NCBI GenBank assembly: GCA_016873095.1
Contig: VGYC01000044.1
Coordinates: 1 to 43,587, forward strand
DNA: 43,587 nucleotides
Source of the DNA: Planctomycetota bacterium
GTDB taxonomy: Bacteria; Planctomycetota; Planctomycetia; Gemmatales; Gemmataceae
Direction: 5' to 3'
Made by a program: the position numbers and the translations under genes. This document shows, piece by piece, positions 8,480 to 17,925 of the stretch (position 1 is its first letter; every line of letters starts with the position of its first letter). Under the pieces are notes generated by a model. That model did no database searches. It worked only from the letters and a program-made list of their open reading frames with translations, and had not been told where the DNA came from.

Positions 8480-9820
8480 TCACTGCAGCTCTTCGAGGCG
8501 TGCCGGAACGGCGACGGTATGCGAGCCTTCGCGAATGACGCCGTTGCCCTTGCGGACGATCAGCTCCTGGCCAGTAAAGCGGGGAGCGGTGATCTCGACG
8601 TTGACGCCGTCATCGAGACCGAGTTGCACTTCCATAGGCCGGACGATGCCGCGCGGCGGTTCGCCGGTCGGGTGGGAGATGTAGTAAACGAGGGTCTTCT
8701 CGCCGCGGCGGACCAGGGCGGTGGCCGGCACCGTGACGCCCTTGTGTTCGGCCAAGGTGACGGTGGCGGTGCCGGACATCTGCGGACGCAGGTAGCCGCC
8801 TGTATTGGGAAGGTGCATCTCGACGCGCATGGTTCGGGTAACAGGATCCAGGGCGGCGGCAGTGAGGGTGATGGTGCCCTTGAAGTCAAGCTCCGGGCGA
8901 GAATCGTGCAAGGCGGGCACAAACAGCGACACGCGATTGCCGCCATCCTTCGCGTCGCGATTCCTGAGGTAGCGCAGGTCGCGCTCGGGCACGTCCATGA
9001 TCACGCGCATGATGTCCGTGCGCATGACGGTCAGCAATGGGTGCATAGCGTCGCGCACAATGGCGCCGGTATCGACCCAGCGTTTGGTGACGACGCCGTC
9101 AAATGGGGCGCGAATCGTTGCAAAGCCGACCAGGGCCGTGACGCGCGCCAACTCGGCTTCGGCAACGGCTTTCTTGGTCGCGGCCACCTTGATTTCGACC
9201 TTGGCCGCCTCGTACTTGGCCTGCTTGGTCAGAATCTTGGCCTGTGCGGCCCGCACGGCGGCCTGGGCGGCCCCGAACTGCAGCTTGGCTTCGTCCGCTT
9301 GCTCCGGCGTCACGGTTCCCAGCTTGGCAAGCTGGGCAAAGCGCCCGTACTGCGACTCGCGGTACTTCATCTCGGCCTGATGTTTGGCTTCCTCGGCCTT
9401 GGCTTCGTTGATTTCCTCGGTGACCAATTGCAAGTTGTGCTGTGCCTGATCCTGCTGGGCGATGGACTGGTCAAGAAGTGCCTTCTTGTTTTGCTGATCG
9501 GCCAGGATGTCGGGAACGTCAAGAATCACCAGGGCCTCATTCTTCGTCACATTCCGGCCGATGTCGGCGTTGGGCGACATCACCTTGACTTCGCCGCGCA
9601 CGCGCGCAGTCAGCTCCGCTTTCTCCAGCGCGTCGATGATCACGGTGTAGCTGCGCTTGAGCACCAGGTGCGTCTGCTTTTCTGGATGGATGTACTCGAG
9701 ATGCGGCAATCGGTCTACCTCGGCGTTGCGGGCGGCCCGTTCCTTGCGCGAACCACAACCGGCGAGCGGCGGCAATGACAGCCCGAAAATGAGGACAAGG
9801 AGAACCTTGCTGGGATTCAT
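8480..9820 (-). CDS. RND efflux periplasmic adaptor (membrane fusion lipoprotein)
   Basis: This 446-residue subunit links the inner-membrane pump to the outer-membrane channel. The ATG at 9820 has AGGAG 7 bases upstream and gives a lipoprotein signal (LPPLAGC, Cys22); an open frame upstream to 9898 is not needed. A barrel/lipoyl half follows (about 50-100), then a long Ala/Lys/Gln-rich coiled-coil hairpin (about 103-235). The second lipoyl half contains FATIRAPFDGVVTKRWVDTG, the hallmark of HlyD-type adaptors. Beta-barrel and membrane-proximal domains complete it (VTRTMRVEMHLPN, GEKTLVYYIS). It is the last gene of the efflux operon, 78 bases after the pump gene. Confidence 0.95.
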   Translation of the reverse strand: MNPSKVLLVLIFGLSLPPLAGCGSRKERAARNAEVDRLPHLEYIHPEKQTHLVLKRSYTVIIDALEKAELTARVRGEVKVMSPNADIGRNVTKNEALVILDVPDILADQQNKKALLDQSIAQQDQAQHNLQLVTEEINEAKAEEAKHQAEMKYRESQYGRFAQLAKLGTVTPEQADEAKLQFGAAQAAVRAAQAKILTKQAKYEAAKVEIKVAATKKAVAEAELARVTALVGFATIRAPFDGVVTKRWVDTGAIVRDAMHPLLTVMRTDIMRVIMDVPERDLRYLRNRDAKDGGNRVSLFVPALHDSRPELDFKGTITLTAAALDPVTRTMRVEMHLPNTGGYLRPQMSGTATVTLAEHKGVTVPATALVRRGEKTLVYYISHPTGEPPRGIVRPMEVQLGLDDGVNVEITAPRFTGQELIVRKGNGVIREGSHTVAVPARLEELQ

Positions 9821-9898
9821 GTGAAGACTCCTGCCTGGGCTGCATCTGTTGAAATGCACGCCGTCATCTTGAGGCTCATGCGGCGCAATGGCATACAT

Positions 9899-12800
9899 CT
9901 ATTCTACGCTCGACGGCGAAGGTGCTTGTCGTCGCCGCTTCAACAGCACGTAGAGGACCGGGACGACAAACAACGTCAGGATCGTGGAGCCGGCGAGGCC
10001 GCCGATAATGGCGCGGCCAAGCGGCAGGTTCATCTCGTCGCCCGGGTGACGATGAATGGACATGGGCAACAGCGCGACGATGGCGGCTGCCGTCGTCATG
10101 AGGATCGGCCGCAAGCGCGTCCGCGCCGCCTGCGCGACGGCCTCGCAAGGGGTCAGTCCATCATGGAACTTGCGATTGGCAAACTCCAGCACGAGTACCG
10201 AGTTCGATACGCTGATGCCAATCATCATCAGCACGCCCATGCTCGACTGAATGTTCAGCGATGTGCCGGTGAGCCAGAGCGTGAAGACCACACCGATGAG
10301 CCCCAAGGGTGCGGCGACAATCATGATCAAGGGGTCCAGCCAGGAGCCGAACTGCGCTGCCAGGATCAGATACACCAGCACCACGGCCAGTACGAGATTC
10401 AGCCCCATCTCGCCGAACGAGTCGCGCATGGACGCAATCTCGCCCCGAACCTGGACCTCTATGTCCTTCGAGATTCGCAGGGGCATTGGATCGAAGCCAT
10501 AGTCCTGCTTGATCTTCTGGCGCATCCGGTCGCGGCCCTTCTTCGTGTAATAGGCCAGGTCTTCCAGGAACGCTTCGTTGTGAGCCAGGTCAAGGCTTTG
10601 CGGCGAGACCTTGTATTTTTCCTCGAGTTCCCGCCCGCTCTCGTCATTTTCATCCACAAAGTAAGATTCCAGGAGTTCGTACAAGTCGGCGTCCGTGTTG
10701 GGGTCACCCTTGTCCTTCGGGAATCTCGCGACGGCATGATCCAGGTACTTGCTGCGCGGCAACTTCCACAGGGCGTAGTTGACGGGCAGCTCGGCGACGA
10801 TTTCCTCCACCTTGCGGGCCGTGCCGGCAAGATCCTGATCGGCCACGCTCACATAGATTTGATTGACGCGATGCACGTCCTGGTGAAACAGTTCGACCGG
10901 CGCCTGCGTGCGCACCACCTTGGCCACGTCACGCAACAGCGGTACCCGGTCGGTGCCGCCAAGCTTTGTGGCCGATAATGGCACGTTTTCCAAAGTCTGG
11001 ATGTTCTCCACCAGGTGTTCGGCGTATTGCACGCCGATGATGTAGGGGTTGCCCGAGGCGGGGTCGATCCAGAAATTGGGTGACAGCTGGGCGCTGGACA
11101 TCAGAGCGGTGATGACATTGCGAATAACGTCCGTCTGCGAAAGTTTGAGCCGTGCCGCCTGGATCCGGTCAACCTCGATTCGCAGCTGGGACAGGTCCAT
11201 TGATTGCGGCAAGTAGGTATCGGTGACAAGTGGGAGACGGGAAATGCGCGTATCCAGAACGCGGGCAACGGCGCGCAGGCTTTCGGTGTCGCGACCGCTG
11301 ACTTGCACCTCGATGGGAGCGGCTGCCCCGCCATTGAGAATGCGGCGAATCATACCGCCCGTCTCGAAGAAGAAATCATCGCCGGGATAGCGTTCCTCCA
11401 CGACCGTGCGTAGCTTTTGCACATAGGCTCTCGTGGGCGTGCTACGGCCGTTGAAGCCGCTGCGCAATTGCACGCGGATGAAGGCAGCGTGCGGGCCATT
11501 GTTGGGCGTGTAAATGGCCGACCATCGCGACGACACACCCACATTGGCCAGCGTCAGTATCAGATCTTCCGGCGGGACAATCGGCGCGACGAGCTTTTCC
11601 TTGTGGTCGCCCGCGACGGTGTAGCCGTTGGCCTTGAGAGCCTGGGGATCCTCATTGGGCTTGATCTTCTCGCGCTGTGTGTAGCCGTGCGTGATGAGAC
11701 GCAGAATCTCGGAAACACGCTGCTCCGTCGTCTCGACGCGCGGCCCGCCCTTGAGCCGCATGTGCAGCGTGAACTCACTGGCGTCCACCTCGGGGAACAG
11801 TTCCTGGCTGATCCGACCTGTGCACCAGATGGCCGGCAGCAAGCAACCAACCAGGATCGCGGCCACCAGCGTCCAGCGACGCAAGCAGATGCGCAGCACA
11901 TTTTCGTACCAGTTCGTGAAGCGCTCGAAACCACGGTCGAAGCGCGGCGCCGCCCAGAAGAACACGGCCACCGCCAAAGTGATGCCGCCGACGATCACCA
12001 GGAGCGAATTGGAAACGTCGAACCATGCGCCCGATAACACGCGATCGAGCCGGCTGGCGGCCCCCTCGGGCAAGATTTCGACCAGGCCATCGCCAAGCAT
12101 CGGGATGCTGACACCAAGCACGATGGCCGCTACAGCCGCGACAACGACCCAGCGTGAGAACCGCTCTTCCTCGTGATGCGGCCGCAGCAGCATGGCGCAC
12201 AGCAGCGGCGACACGGATCGCGCCACGATGTAGGACGCCACCATGGCCAAGGTGGCGCTGACCGCCAGCGGCGTGAAAAGATACTTTCCCACACCGGTCA
12301 TGAACGTAAGCGGGAAGAAGACGATCACCGTGGTCACGGTGGCCATCAGCACCGGCAGCGAGACTTCCTCGGCGCTGTCGCGCGCGGCTTGCAACGGCCC
12401 CTTGCCCATGTTCAGGTGGCGAATGGTGTTTTCCACGTCCACGATGGCGTCGTCGACGACGCGGCCGAGGATCAGGGCCAATCCTCCCAGCGTCATGATG
12501 TTGAGCGTGTGACCGGTGAAATAGAGCCCGATCAAGGCCGCGCATACCGACAGCGGAATCGCCAGCGCGACATTCAAGGTCACGCGCAGATTCCCCAGAA
12601 ACAGCAGCACCACGAGGGCGGCCAGGACAGCGCCCAGGATGCCCTCCAGACGCAGATTATCCATGGCGTCGCGGACGGCACGCGACTGGTCGAAGGCAAC
12701 TTCGACCTTGATGTCCTCCGGAATGCTGGCAACCTTGTAGAGATGCTTGAGCTTGACGTGCACATTGTCCACGACGCGGATGGCGCTGGCGCCTGCCTGG

Positions 12801-13657
12801 CGCAGCAGTGGCATGTACACGGCGCGCTGGCCGTTGACCTGCACGATGTTGGTCCGCCAGCGGCTGCTATCGACGATCTCGGCCACGTCGCCGAGGAAGA
12901 CGATCTTTCGGCCGTCGTTGAAAAGCGGCAGCTTCTCGAAGTCCTTGGGCGTGCCCGCCATGCTGTTCGAGCTGACATAATACGTCTGATTGCCGATGCG
13001 GATTTCACCGGTGGGCAGCACCAGGCTTTGGTTGTTGACGATGCGAGCAACATCCAGCGGCGACAAGCGCAAGGCTTCCAGCGCGCGCGGATGCACGTAG
13101 ATCTGCACTTGCCGAAACACGCCGCCGAACACCGGAGCCGACGCCAAGCCATCGATGCCAGCCAGTTCCTCGCGCAGCCGGTGATCCGCGAAGTCGAGCA
13201 ACTCCTTGTCGCTCTTGCTGTCACTGGAGATCAGCAGGTTGCCGACGGGAATGGCACTGGCGTCGTATTTCATGATCGTGGGCGGCAACATGCCCGGCGG
13301 CATGTTTTGCATCTCACCGTTGACGATGGAGATGACCTGGCTGGTGGCCACATCCGGATCGACTTGCGGGCGAAAATAGACCTTGATGATGCCGATGCCA
13401 AGGATGGAGCGCGACTCGATGTGCTCCAGATGATCTACCTTGGTCAGAGCCCGCTCCAGGACGGTGGTGACGCTGCGCTCCATGTCCGGCGCCGGCATGC
13501 CGCGATAGGACAGGAATACCACGACCACGGGAGTGCGAATCTGCGGGAGAATGTCCGTCGGCGTTTCCAGGTAGCTGCGCCAGCCCAGCAGCACGGTGAG
13601 CATCATGCCGACGCCAATGGCGTATGGGTTCCGCAGCGCGAAATTGACAAGCCACAT
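9899..13657 (-). CDS. RND multidrug/solute efflux pump (AcrB-like permease), enlarged
   Basis: This inner-membrane pump exports substrates by proton antiport. It has 1252 residues, against about 1030-1050 for most AcrB relatives. The N-terminal helix and porter begin normally (NPYAIGVGMMLTVLLGW; ETPTDILPQI). The proton-relay pair is intact in GRVVDDAIVDVEN (Asp402, Asp403). Two additions stand out. Between transmembrane helices 6 and 7 there are two extra hydrophobic stretches (about 503-522 and 551-570). In the second periplasmic half there is a charged insert (about 965-1065, DLYELLESYFVDENDESGRE) just before the helix that enters the last membrane block (GEMGLNLVLAVVLVYLILAAQ). Substrate cannot be read. 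It is the middle gene of the operon, 52 bases downstream of the TolC-like gene. Confidence 0.95.
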   Translation of the reverse strand: MWLVNFALRNPYAIGVGMMLTVLLGWRSYLETPTDILPQIRTPVVVVFLSYRGMPAPDMERSVTTVLERALTKVDHLEHIESRSILGIGIIKVYFRPQVDPDVATSQVISIVNGEMQNMPPGMLPPTIMKYDASAIPVGNLLISSDSKSDKELLDFADHRLREELAGIDGLASAPVFGGVFRQVQIYVHPRALEALRLSPLDVARIVNNQSLVLPTGEIRIGNQTYYVSSNSMAGTPKDFEKLPLFNDGRKIVFLGDVAEIVDSSRWRTNIVQVNGQRAVYMPLLRQAGASAIRVVDNVHVKLKHLYKVASIPEDIKVEVAFDQSRAVRDAMDNLRLEGILGAVLAALVVLLFLGNLRVTLNVALAIPLSVCAALIGLYFTGHTLNIMTLGGLALILGRVVDDAIVDVENTIRHLNMGKGPLQAARDSAEEVSLPVLMATVTTVIVFFPLTFMTGVGKYLFTPLAVSATLAMVASYIVARSVSPLLCAMLLRPHHEEERFSRWVVVAAVAAIVLGVSIPMLGDGLVEILPEGAASRLDRVLSGAWFDVSNSLLVIVGGITLAVAVFFWAAPRFDRGFERFTNWYENVLRICLRRWTLVAAILVGCLLPAIWCTGRISQELFPEVDASEFTLHMRLKGGPRVETTEQRVSEILRLITHGYTQREKIKPNEDPQALKANGYTVAGDHKEKLVAPIVPPEDLILTLANVGVSSRWSAIYTPNNGPHAAFIRVQLRSGFNGRSTPTRAYVQKLRTVVEERYPGDDFFFETGGMIRRILNGGAAAPIEVQVSGRDTESLRAVARVLDTRISRLPLVTDTYLPQSMDLSQLRIEVDRIQAARLKLSQTDVIRNVITALMSSAQLSPNFWIDPASGNPYIIGVQYAEHLVENIQTLENVPLSATKLGGTDRVPLLRDVAKVVRTQAPVELFHQDVHRVNQIYVSVADQDLAGTARKVEEIVAELPVNYALWKLPRSKYLDHAVARFPKDKGDPNTDADLYELLESYFVDENDESGRELEEKYKVSPQSLDLAHNEAFLEDLAYYTKKGRDRMRQKIKQDYGFDPMPLRISKDIEVQVRGEIASMRDSFGEMGLNLVLAVVLVYLILAAQFGSWLDPLIMIVAAPLGLIGVVFTLWLTGTSLNIQSSMGVLMMIGISVSNSVLVLEFANRKFHDGLTPCEAVAQAARTRLRPILMTTAAAIVALLPMSIHRHPGDEMNLPLGRAIIGGLAGSTILTLFVVPVLYVLLKRRRQAPSPSSVE

Positions 13658-13709
13658 ATTGACAGCTTAAACAAAGTAGCGAGCGCTGCCTAGAGAACCT
13701 GGCCAGGGC

Positions 13710-15443
13710 CTATTCTTTCAGGGCGTCGATCCGACGTTGCTGCTCGTCGTCCTGGTCAGGCGGGGCCAGTTCGCCTGGTTGCGGCATGGCGGCCGGATCG
13801 AAAAGAGAGCCCGGCGGCAGGCCCAGTGCAATCAGCAGTCGAAAGCGCGAGCGCTCGAAGTCGGTGGCAGCCAGCGCGTACTTGTCGAGCAAATCGTAGA
13901 GCTGGACAATGGCATTCTGCACTTCCAGCGGCCGCGCGCCGGCCACGTTACGAATACGCGAGAAGTTCAATCGCAGCGACTCGAACACCGGGCCGCCGGC
14001 TTCGCCCTGTTCATCGAACAACGCCGAACGCGTGATGTCCAGCCGGGCCCGGCTGCCTTCGACCTGCTCCTTGGCTTGCACGACCTGCGTCATGACCAGT
14101 TCGAGGATCTGCATCTGACGGATTTCGCTCTGGTTGTACAGGGTGCGCGTTTCGCGGATCTCGGCAAGATTGCCGAAGCCCAGGTTTTGCAGGCGCCATA
14201 CCAAGGTGGCGTCGAAGTCGGTGCGGCCGCCGAATTCCTGGATATAGCCGGAATGTGTTTGCGGTCCGGCGGAACTCTTCGCCAGGCCTGTGCCGGGAAG
14301 GCGTTCCAGGAAATTCGGACCGCCGCCGAAGCCGCCGGCATTGAAATTTACCACAAAGGCCGGTGAGAGGGGCCGGTACTTGGCCAGGCGCCAGCGATTG
14401 AGCATGGCTCGAATCAAGGCCTGGTTCTCCGCCAAGTCGGGTCGGTTGCTGGCGGCAGTTTGCACGAGATTGTCCAGGTCCGCTGCCAACCACGATTGTC
14501 CCGGCAAGGGCATGGGAAACCGAAAATCTTCGATCGGCCACAGGAAGGTCCGTGGATCCAGATACAGGACGCGAGCCAGCCCTGCCGAAGCAACTTCGAA
14601 GTCTTGCAGGGCCTTGCGGCGATCTTCCTGTCGGCGAAAGACTTCCACCAGCACGCGGGCTTCATCGGCCTTCAGTGCATCGGCCCGGCCGGCTTTCACG
14701 AAATCACGCACCAGCGGATACAGTCCCTTGGCGCCGCCGCGCTTGGGACTCGGCGTGTCGGCCGTCAGGAAGTCGAGAGTTTCGTCTATCAGAGCCAGCT
14801 TGCGTCGAGCCAGCATGACGTTGAAGTAGGCATCGGCCACATCGAGAAAGGTGGCCAGCGTGACGCGGCCGACGCCTTGCTCCGCGGCGGCCACCTGTTG
14901 CCGCGCCGCCAGCGGCGCAAATAGCGCCTCGCTGAACTGAAAATTCACGCCCGGACCGCCGCCAACCCACAACGATTGCCGATTCGTGAACACGATGTTG
15001 CCAATCGCTTGCTGGATGCGCCCCGTATGATCGACATAAGTAGAGTTGGCGTTGGCGCTCGGAAGGGTCAAAACCTCGGCGCGCAGCAAGCCCGCTTCCA
15101 TCAAGTTCACGACCTGCCGGGCCTGCGCGATTTCCAGGTTGTTCGTCTGCGCCAAGCGCAGGGCCGTGCCGAAGTCGATCGGCAAGTAAGGTAGATTGAT
15201 CCCGGGATTCTTGGCAGCGTCCAGAATCGAGCCGGCGCCCCCCTTGATGGGTGGCCACTGCAGTTCCTTGGGCAACGGCGGTATCGCGGGTGGCTGGTCG
15301 GCAACCTGCAACTGCGCTGGCGGAACTACGTCAGCCGGCGGGGCCGCCGGCGCGCTGCTGAAGCCGGCGAAGGCCCAGCAGCCCGCAAGAACCAGCATTC
15401 CAACAGCCCCGGCTCCGGCCCGCGGCTGCTCCGCTGCGCGCAT
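13710..15443 (-). CDS. TolC-like outer-membrane efflux protein
   Basis: This 577-residue protein should form the outer-membrane channel of the tripartite pump. The ATG at 15443 follows a GGGGG-type ribosome site; an upstream in-frame ATG at 15506 would put 21 polar residues before the signal peptide and is less likely. The leader has a hydrophobic core (GMLVLAGCWAFAGFSSAPA). LVLAGC could be a lipobox, as in OprM-type proteins, but a signal peptidase I site at APA is also possible. The body is rich in long amphipathic helices with the expected repeat (LRLAQTNNLEIAQARQVVNL; AASNRPDLAENQALIRAML). It is the first gene of the operon, so all three efflux components are made together. Confidence 0.93.
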   Translation of the reverse strand: MRAAEQPRAGAGAVGMLVLAGCWAFAGFSSAPAAPPADVVPPAQLQVADQPPAIPPLPKELQWPPIKGGAGSILDAAKNPGINLPYLPIDFGTALRLAQTNNLEIAQARQVVNLMEAGLLRAEVLTLPSANANSTYVDHTGRIQQAIGNIVFTNRQSLWVGGGPGVNFQFSEALFAPLAARQQVAAAEQGVGRVTLATFLDVADAYFNVMLARRKLALIDETLDFLTADTPSPKRGGAKGLYPLVRDFVKAGRADALKADEARVLVEVFRRQEDRRKALQDFEVASAGLARVLYLDPRTFLWPIEDFRFPMPLPGQSWLAADLDNLVQTAASNRPDLAENQALIRAMLNRWRLAKYRPLSPAFVVNFNAGGFGGGPNFLERLPGTGLAKSSAGPQTHSGYIQEFGGRTDFDATLVWRLQNLGFGNLAEIRETRTLYNQSEIRQMQILELVMTQVVQAKEQVEGSRARLDITRSALFDEQGEAGGPVFESLRLNFSRIRNVAGARPLEVQNAIVQLYDLLDKYALAATDFERSRFRLLIALGLPPGSLFDPAAMPQPGELAPPDQDDEQQRRIDALKE

Positions 15444-15673
15444 GTTTTTCCCCCGCCCCCTGCTATTCCGTTGCTGTAGATTCCCGGCGCGGAAGGTGGA
15501 TAGCATGTTGCCTGGCCGCTGACAAGATTGAATGCGGGCAATTCCGACTTGCCCGGTCCACCCAGAACGGCCAATTCAGCCTGCCGACCCTCCATTCTGC
15601 GTGATTAGCAATATCCTGATCTCGGCGATCTTTGATCAGCACGGTATGAATCAGCTCGTTGACTGGAGCCATC

Positions 15674-17419
15674 ATGACAGCCACACCGAAGACGTTCACG
15701 ATCCTTTCTCTGGCAGGATTCGTTCTCATCGGCAGTGACGCCCTGAGGGCAGGCGACAAGACCGCTCCCGCAGTCACGACGCGATCGGCCGCCGCCGCCG
15801 TCGGCTTCGACAAGCTCACAGTCAACGGCAGCATCCAGCCACGCGGGCGGTTGACCACTTACTATTTCGAGTACGGTCCCACCGCCGCCTACGGCAAGAA
15901 GACAGCGGTGCGGCCGTTGCCGCCGCGCCTGGCGGCCTATTATCGTGAAAGCTGGGACGACGGCTTCGGCGGCTGGGCTAGCTGGTTCAAGAAGGAGCAC
16001 CACAAGGCCGGCGGCGACGCTGGCGGCTTTGTCCGCTTCGCCGAGCCCAGCAACCACGACCACAACCACGACGACGGCATCGGCACCGTCCATCTCACCA
16101 AGTATCTCTACCCAGGCACGCATCCGCCCTCGGTCTTCCTGGGCGGCGGCGATCCGGATTTCCGTGACGCCCGCATTCGCATTTCCGTCCGCGGCCACAA
16201 CTGGAAACCCAACGGCACGGAACTCCTCTGGTGGACGCAGAGCCAAATGGAACTGCCCATCGACCGCAAGGACTGGGTGCGTCCCAACTGGGCCTACACC
16301 GGTTACCTGCTCACCGACTTCCTCGCCGACGGCAAGTGGCACAAGGTGGACTACCGCCTGCGCAACGACGCCTCCGACTGGTCGTACACCGGCGGCAAGC
16401 GCGGCTACAAGTACGGTTCCATCGACTTCTGCCAGGAGCACCTCAACATCGATTGCTTCCACATGGTCACCTTCGTGGATACCAAGAACCCGCCGCAAGG
16501 GGCCATCGACTTCGACGAACTCACGATCGCCTATCGCAACAAGTCGCTCCTGTTCCCTGCCAACGGCGGCAAGCTCGAGAGCGCTCCCGGCGGCGGCGAC
16601 GATCCGGCCCGGCTCACCGACGGCTGGCGACACGGCAAGGACCATGCCTGGCGCAGCGCCGCCAAACCCGCCGCGCCGCTCGAGTTCGTCTACCGTTTCG
16701 CCAGGCCGGTCCGCATCGAGGCCGTGCAGCTACATCAGAATCCGGACTGGCCCGCGAAGGACGTGGCCGTGCTGACCTCGACCGACGGCAAGGACTACAA
16801 GCCGCTGGTCACCAAGGTCCTGCCCGCCAAGCACGAGCACGGCCCGAACTGGCTGTTCAGCATCGACCGCGGCCTGTCGGCAAAGGCCGGCTGGTTGAAG
16901 GTGATCGTGAAGTCCGGCTACCGCGCCGAACACTGGGGTCTGGGCGAAATCGAGGTCTTCGGCACGGGCGCCGACATGCTTCCTGACGATGACCTGTATT
17001 ACGTCAACACCGATCTTTCGGGCCTGGAGAAGGGCAAGCGGTATCACTATCGCCTGGTGGCCGTGCAAGACGGCAAGACGTTCGCCGGCGAGGACCGCAT
17101 CCAGACCATGCCCGCGGACGGCAAGCCGGTGTGTGCAACTGGCCCGGCCGGGCGTATCACCGCGACGTCGGCAAAGCTCGATGGCCGGGTCAATCCCCTC
17201 GGAGATTCGGCGAGCTTCTACTTCGAGTATGGACCGGACACCAGCTATGGCATGAAAACGGCCACCGGCTACGCGGGACAGCAGCTGGCCGGCCGGCTGG
17301 TGTTTGCCAGCGTGGCCGGCCTGTCGCCGGCAACGACGTATCACTACCGCCTGGTCGCCGTCAACAAGAACGGCACAACGTCAGGAGAGGACAGGACATT
17401 CGTGACACCAAAGAAATGA
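15674..17419 (+). CDS. Secreted protein with Fn3-like repeats and a discoidin-like domain
   Basis: The ATG at 15674 has GGAG 6 bases upstream, giving 581 residues with a signal peptide (TFTILSLAGFVLIGSDALRA). One Fn3-like unit near the start has YYFEYGPTAAYGKKT. A central part (about 80-290) is Trp/Asp-rich, looks like a beta-jellyroll and includes DDGFGGWASWF. A discoidin or F5/8 type C-like domain (about 300-435) has PARLTDGWRHGKDHAWRS, RPVRIEAVQLHQNPDW and WGLGEIEVFGTG. Two YHYRLVAV units close the protein, the last after FYFEYGPDTSYGMKT. Such modules usually bind carbohydrate or surface polymers. The function is unknown. The 3' end has a degenerate copy just downstream. Confidence 0.85.
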   Translation: MTATPKTFTILSLAGFVLIGSDALRAGDKTAPAVTTRSAAAAVGFDKLTVNGSIQPRGRLTTYYFEYGPTAAYGKKTAVRPLPPRLAAYYRESWDDGFGGWASWFKKEHHKAGGDAGGFVRFAEPSNHDHNHDDGIGTVHLTKYLYPGTHPPSVFLGGGDPDFRDARIRISVRGHNWKPNGTELLWWTQSQMELPIDRKDWVRPNWAYTGYLLTDFLADGKWHKVDYRLRNDASDWSYTGGKRGYKYGSIDFCQEHLNIDCFHMVTFVDTKNPPQGAIDFDELTIAYRNKSLLFPANGGKLESAPGGGDDPARLTDGWRHGKDHAWRSAAKPAAPLEFVYRFARPVRIEAVQLHQNPDWPAKDVAVLTSTDGKDYKPLVTKVLPAKHEHGPNWLFSIDRGLSAKAGWLKVIVKSGYRAEHWGLGEIEVFGTGADMLPDDDLYYVNTDLSGLEKGKRYHYRLVAVQDGKTFAGEDRIQTMPADGKPVCATGPAGRITATSAKLDGRVNPLGDSASFYFEYGPDTSYGMKTATGYAGQQLAGRLVFASVAGLSPATTYHYRLVAVNKNGTTSGEDRTFVTPKK

Positions 17420-17520
17420 AATCTGGCACGGTGTTGTGCATCCAGGAGCGACCATCCACCGGACTCGCCGTCAACAAGAACGGCACAAACGTCAGGCGAG
17501 GACAGGACAATTGTGACACC
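17354..17520 (+). repeat. Decayed tandem duplication of a 3' gene end
   Basis: The last coding stretch of the secreted protein gene (17354-17409) is repeated almost exactly at 17464-17520. The shared core is GCCGTCAACAAGAACGGCAC, followed by matching CGTCAGG and GAGGACAGGACA blocks. The second copy has two single-base insertions (AAACG, ACAATT) and a few substitutions, so it no longer reads in frame, and it lies after the TGA at 17417-17419. Confidence 0.85.
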
Positions 17521-17537
17521 GGGGATGGCCTGAGCGA

Positions 17538-17912
17538 CTACCGCTTCTTCGCCGGCTTTTTCTTCGTTGGCTTCGGCTTGAGGGACTTCACGTAGGCGTA
17601 GCTCAGGTCGAAATACTTCTTCAAATCCTGTGTCCGACGCAACAGCGTGGCCGGCACCTCGACGTATTCCGCCAGCACGGCGCCGTGTTGCTCGCAGAGC
17701 TTGGCCTTGTGTGCCTTCAGGAACGCCTCCCGTTCCTCGGCCGGCAGGCGCAGCGCCAGCGTTCCTGTCTTCGTCAGGAAGCTGAACATGTGACCGTTCA
17801 CGGACGTGTACGGCATGGCAGCGCCCTTGCTCTCGATGCTCGGGTTCGTCGCCACCAGCTGGTCGTACAGGTCCAGGATGTCGGCCGGCACGCTCGGAGT
17901 TGCCTTACCCAT
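17538..17912 (-). CDS. TfoX N-terminal-domain-like small protein
   Basis: The real gene is taken to start at the ATG at 17912, giving 124 residues (MGKATPSVPADILDLYDQLV). Longer open frames upstream only overlap the DUF1501 gene. The core KGAAMPYTSVNGHMFSFL and LALRLPAEEREAFLKAH matches the TfoX N-terminal / YjbR-like fold, in which a short helix precedes a mixed beta-sheet. A Lys/Pro-rich tail (KPKPTKKKPAKKR) ends the protein and may bind nucleic acid or acidic surfaces. The gene starts 13 bases after the DUF1501 stop, so it is the last gene of that operon. TfoX in gamma-proteobacteria regulates competence; no such role can be claimed here. Confidence 0.8.
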   Translation of the reverse strand: MGKATPSVPADILDLYDQLVATNPSIESKGAAMPYTSVNGHMFSFLTKTGTLALRLPAEEREAFLKAHKAKLCEQHGAVLAEYVEVPATLLRRTQDLKKYFDLSYAYVKSLKPKPTKKKPAKKR

Positions 17913-17925
17913 ATTGCATTCGATG

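Noticed and set aside
8519-9778. A 419-codon open frame opposite the RND adaptor
   Set aside because: It is composed of low-complexity His/Gly/Leu sequence as expected from an antisense frame of a coiled-coil gene.
12173-13693. A 506-codon open frame on the plus strand opposite the RND pump
   Set aside because: It is a GC-rich shadow of a clearly conserved gene, rich in His, Asp and Gln, with no domain or ribosome site.
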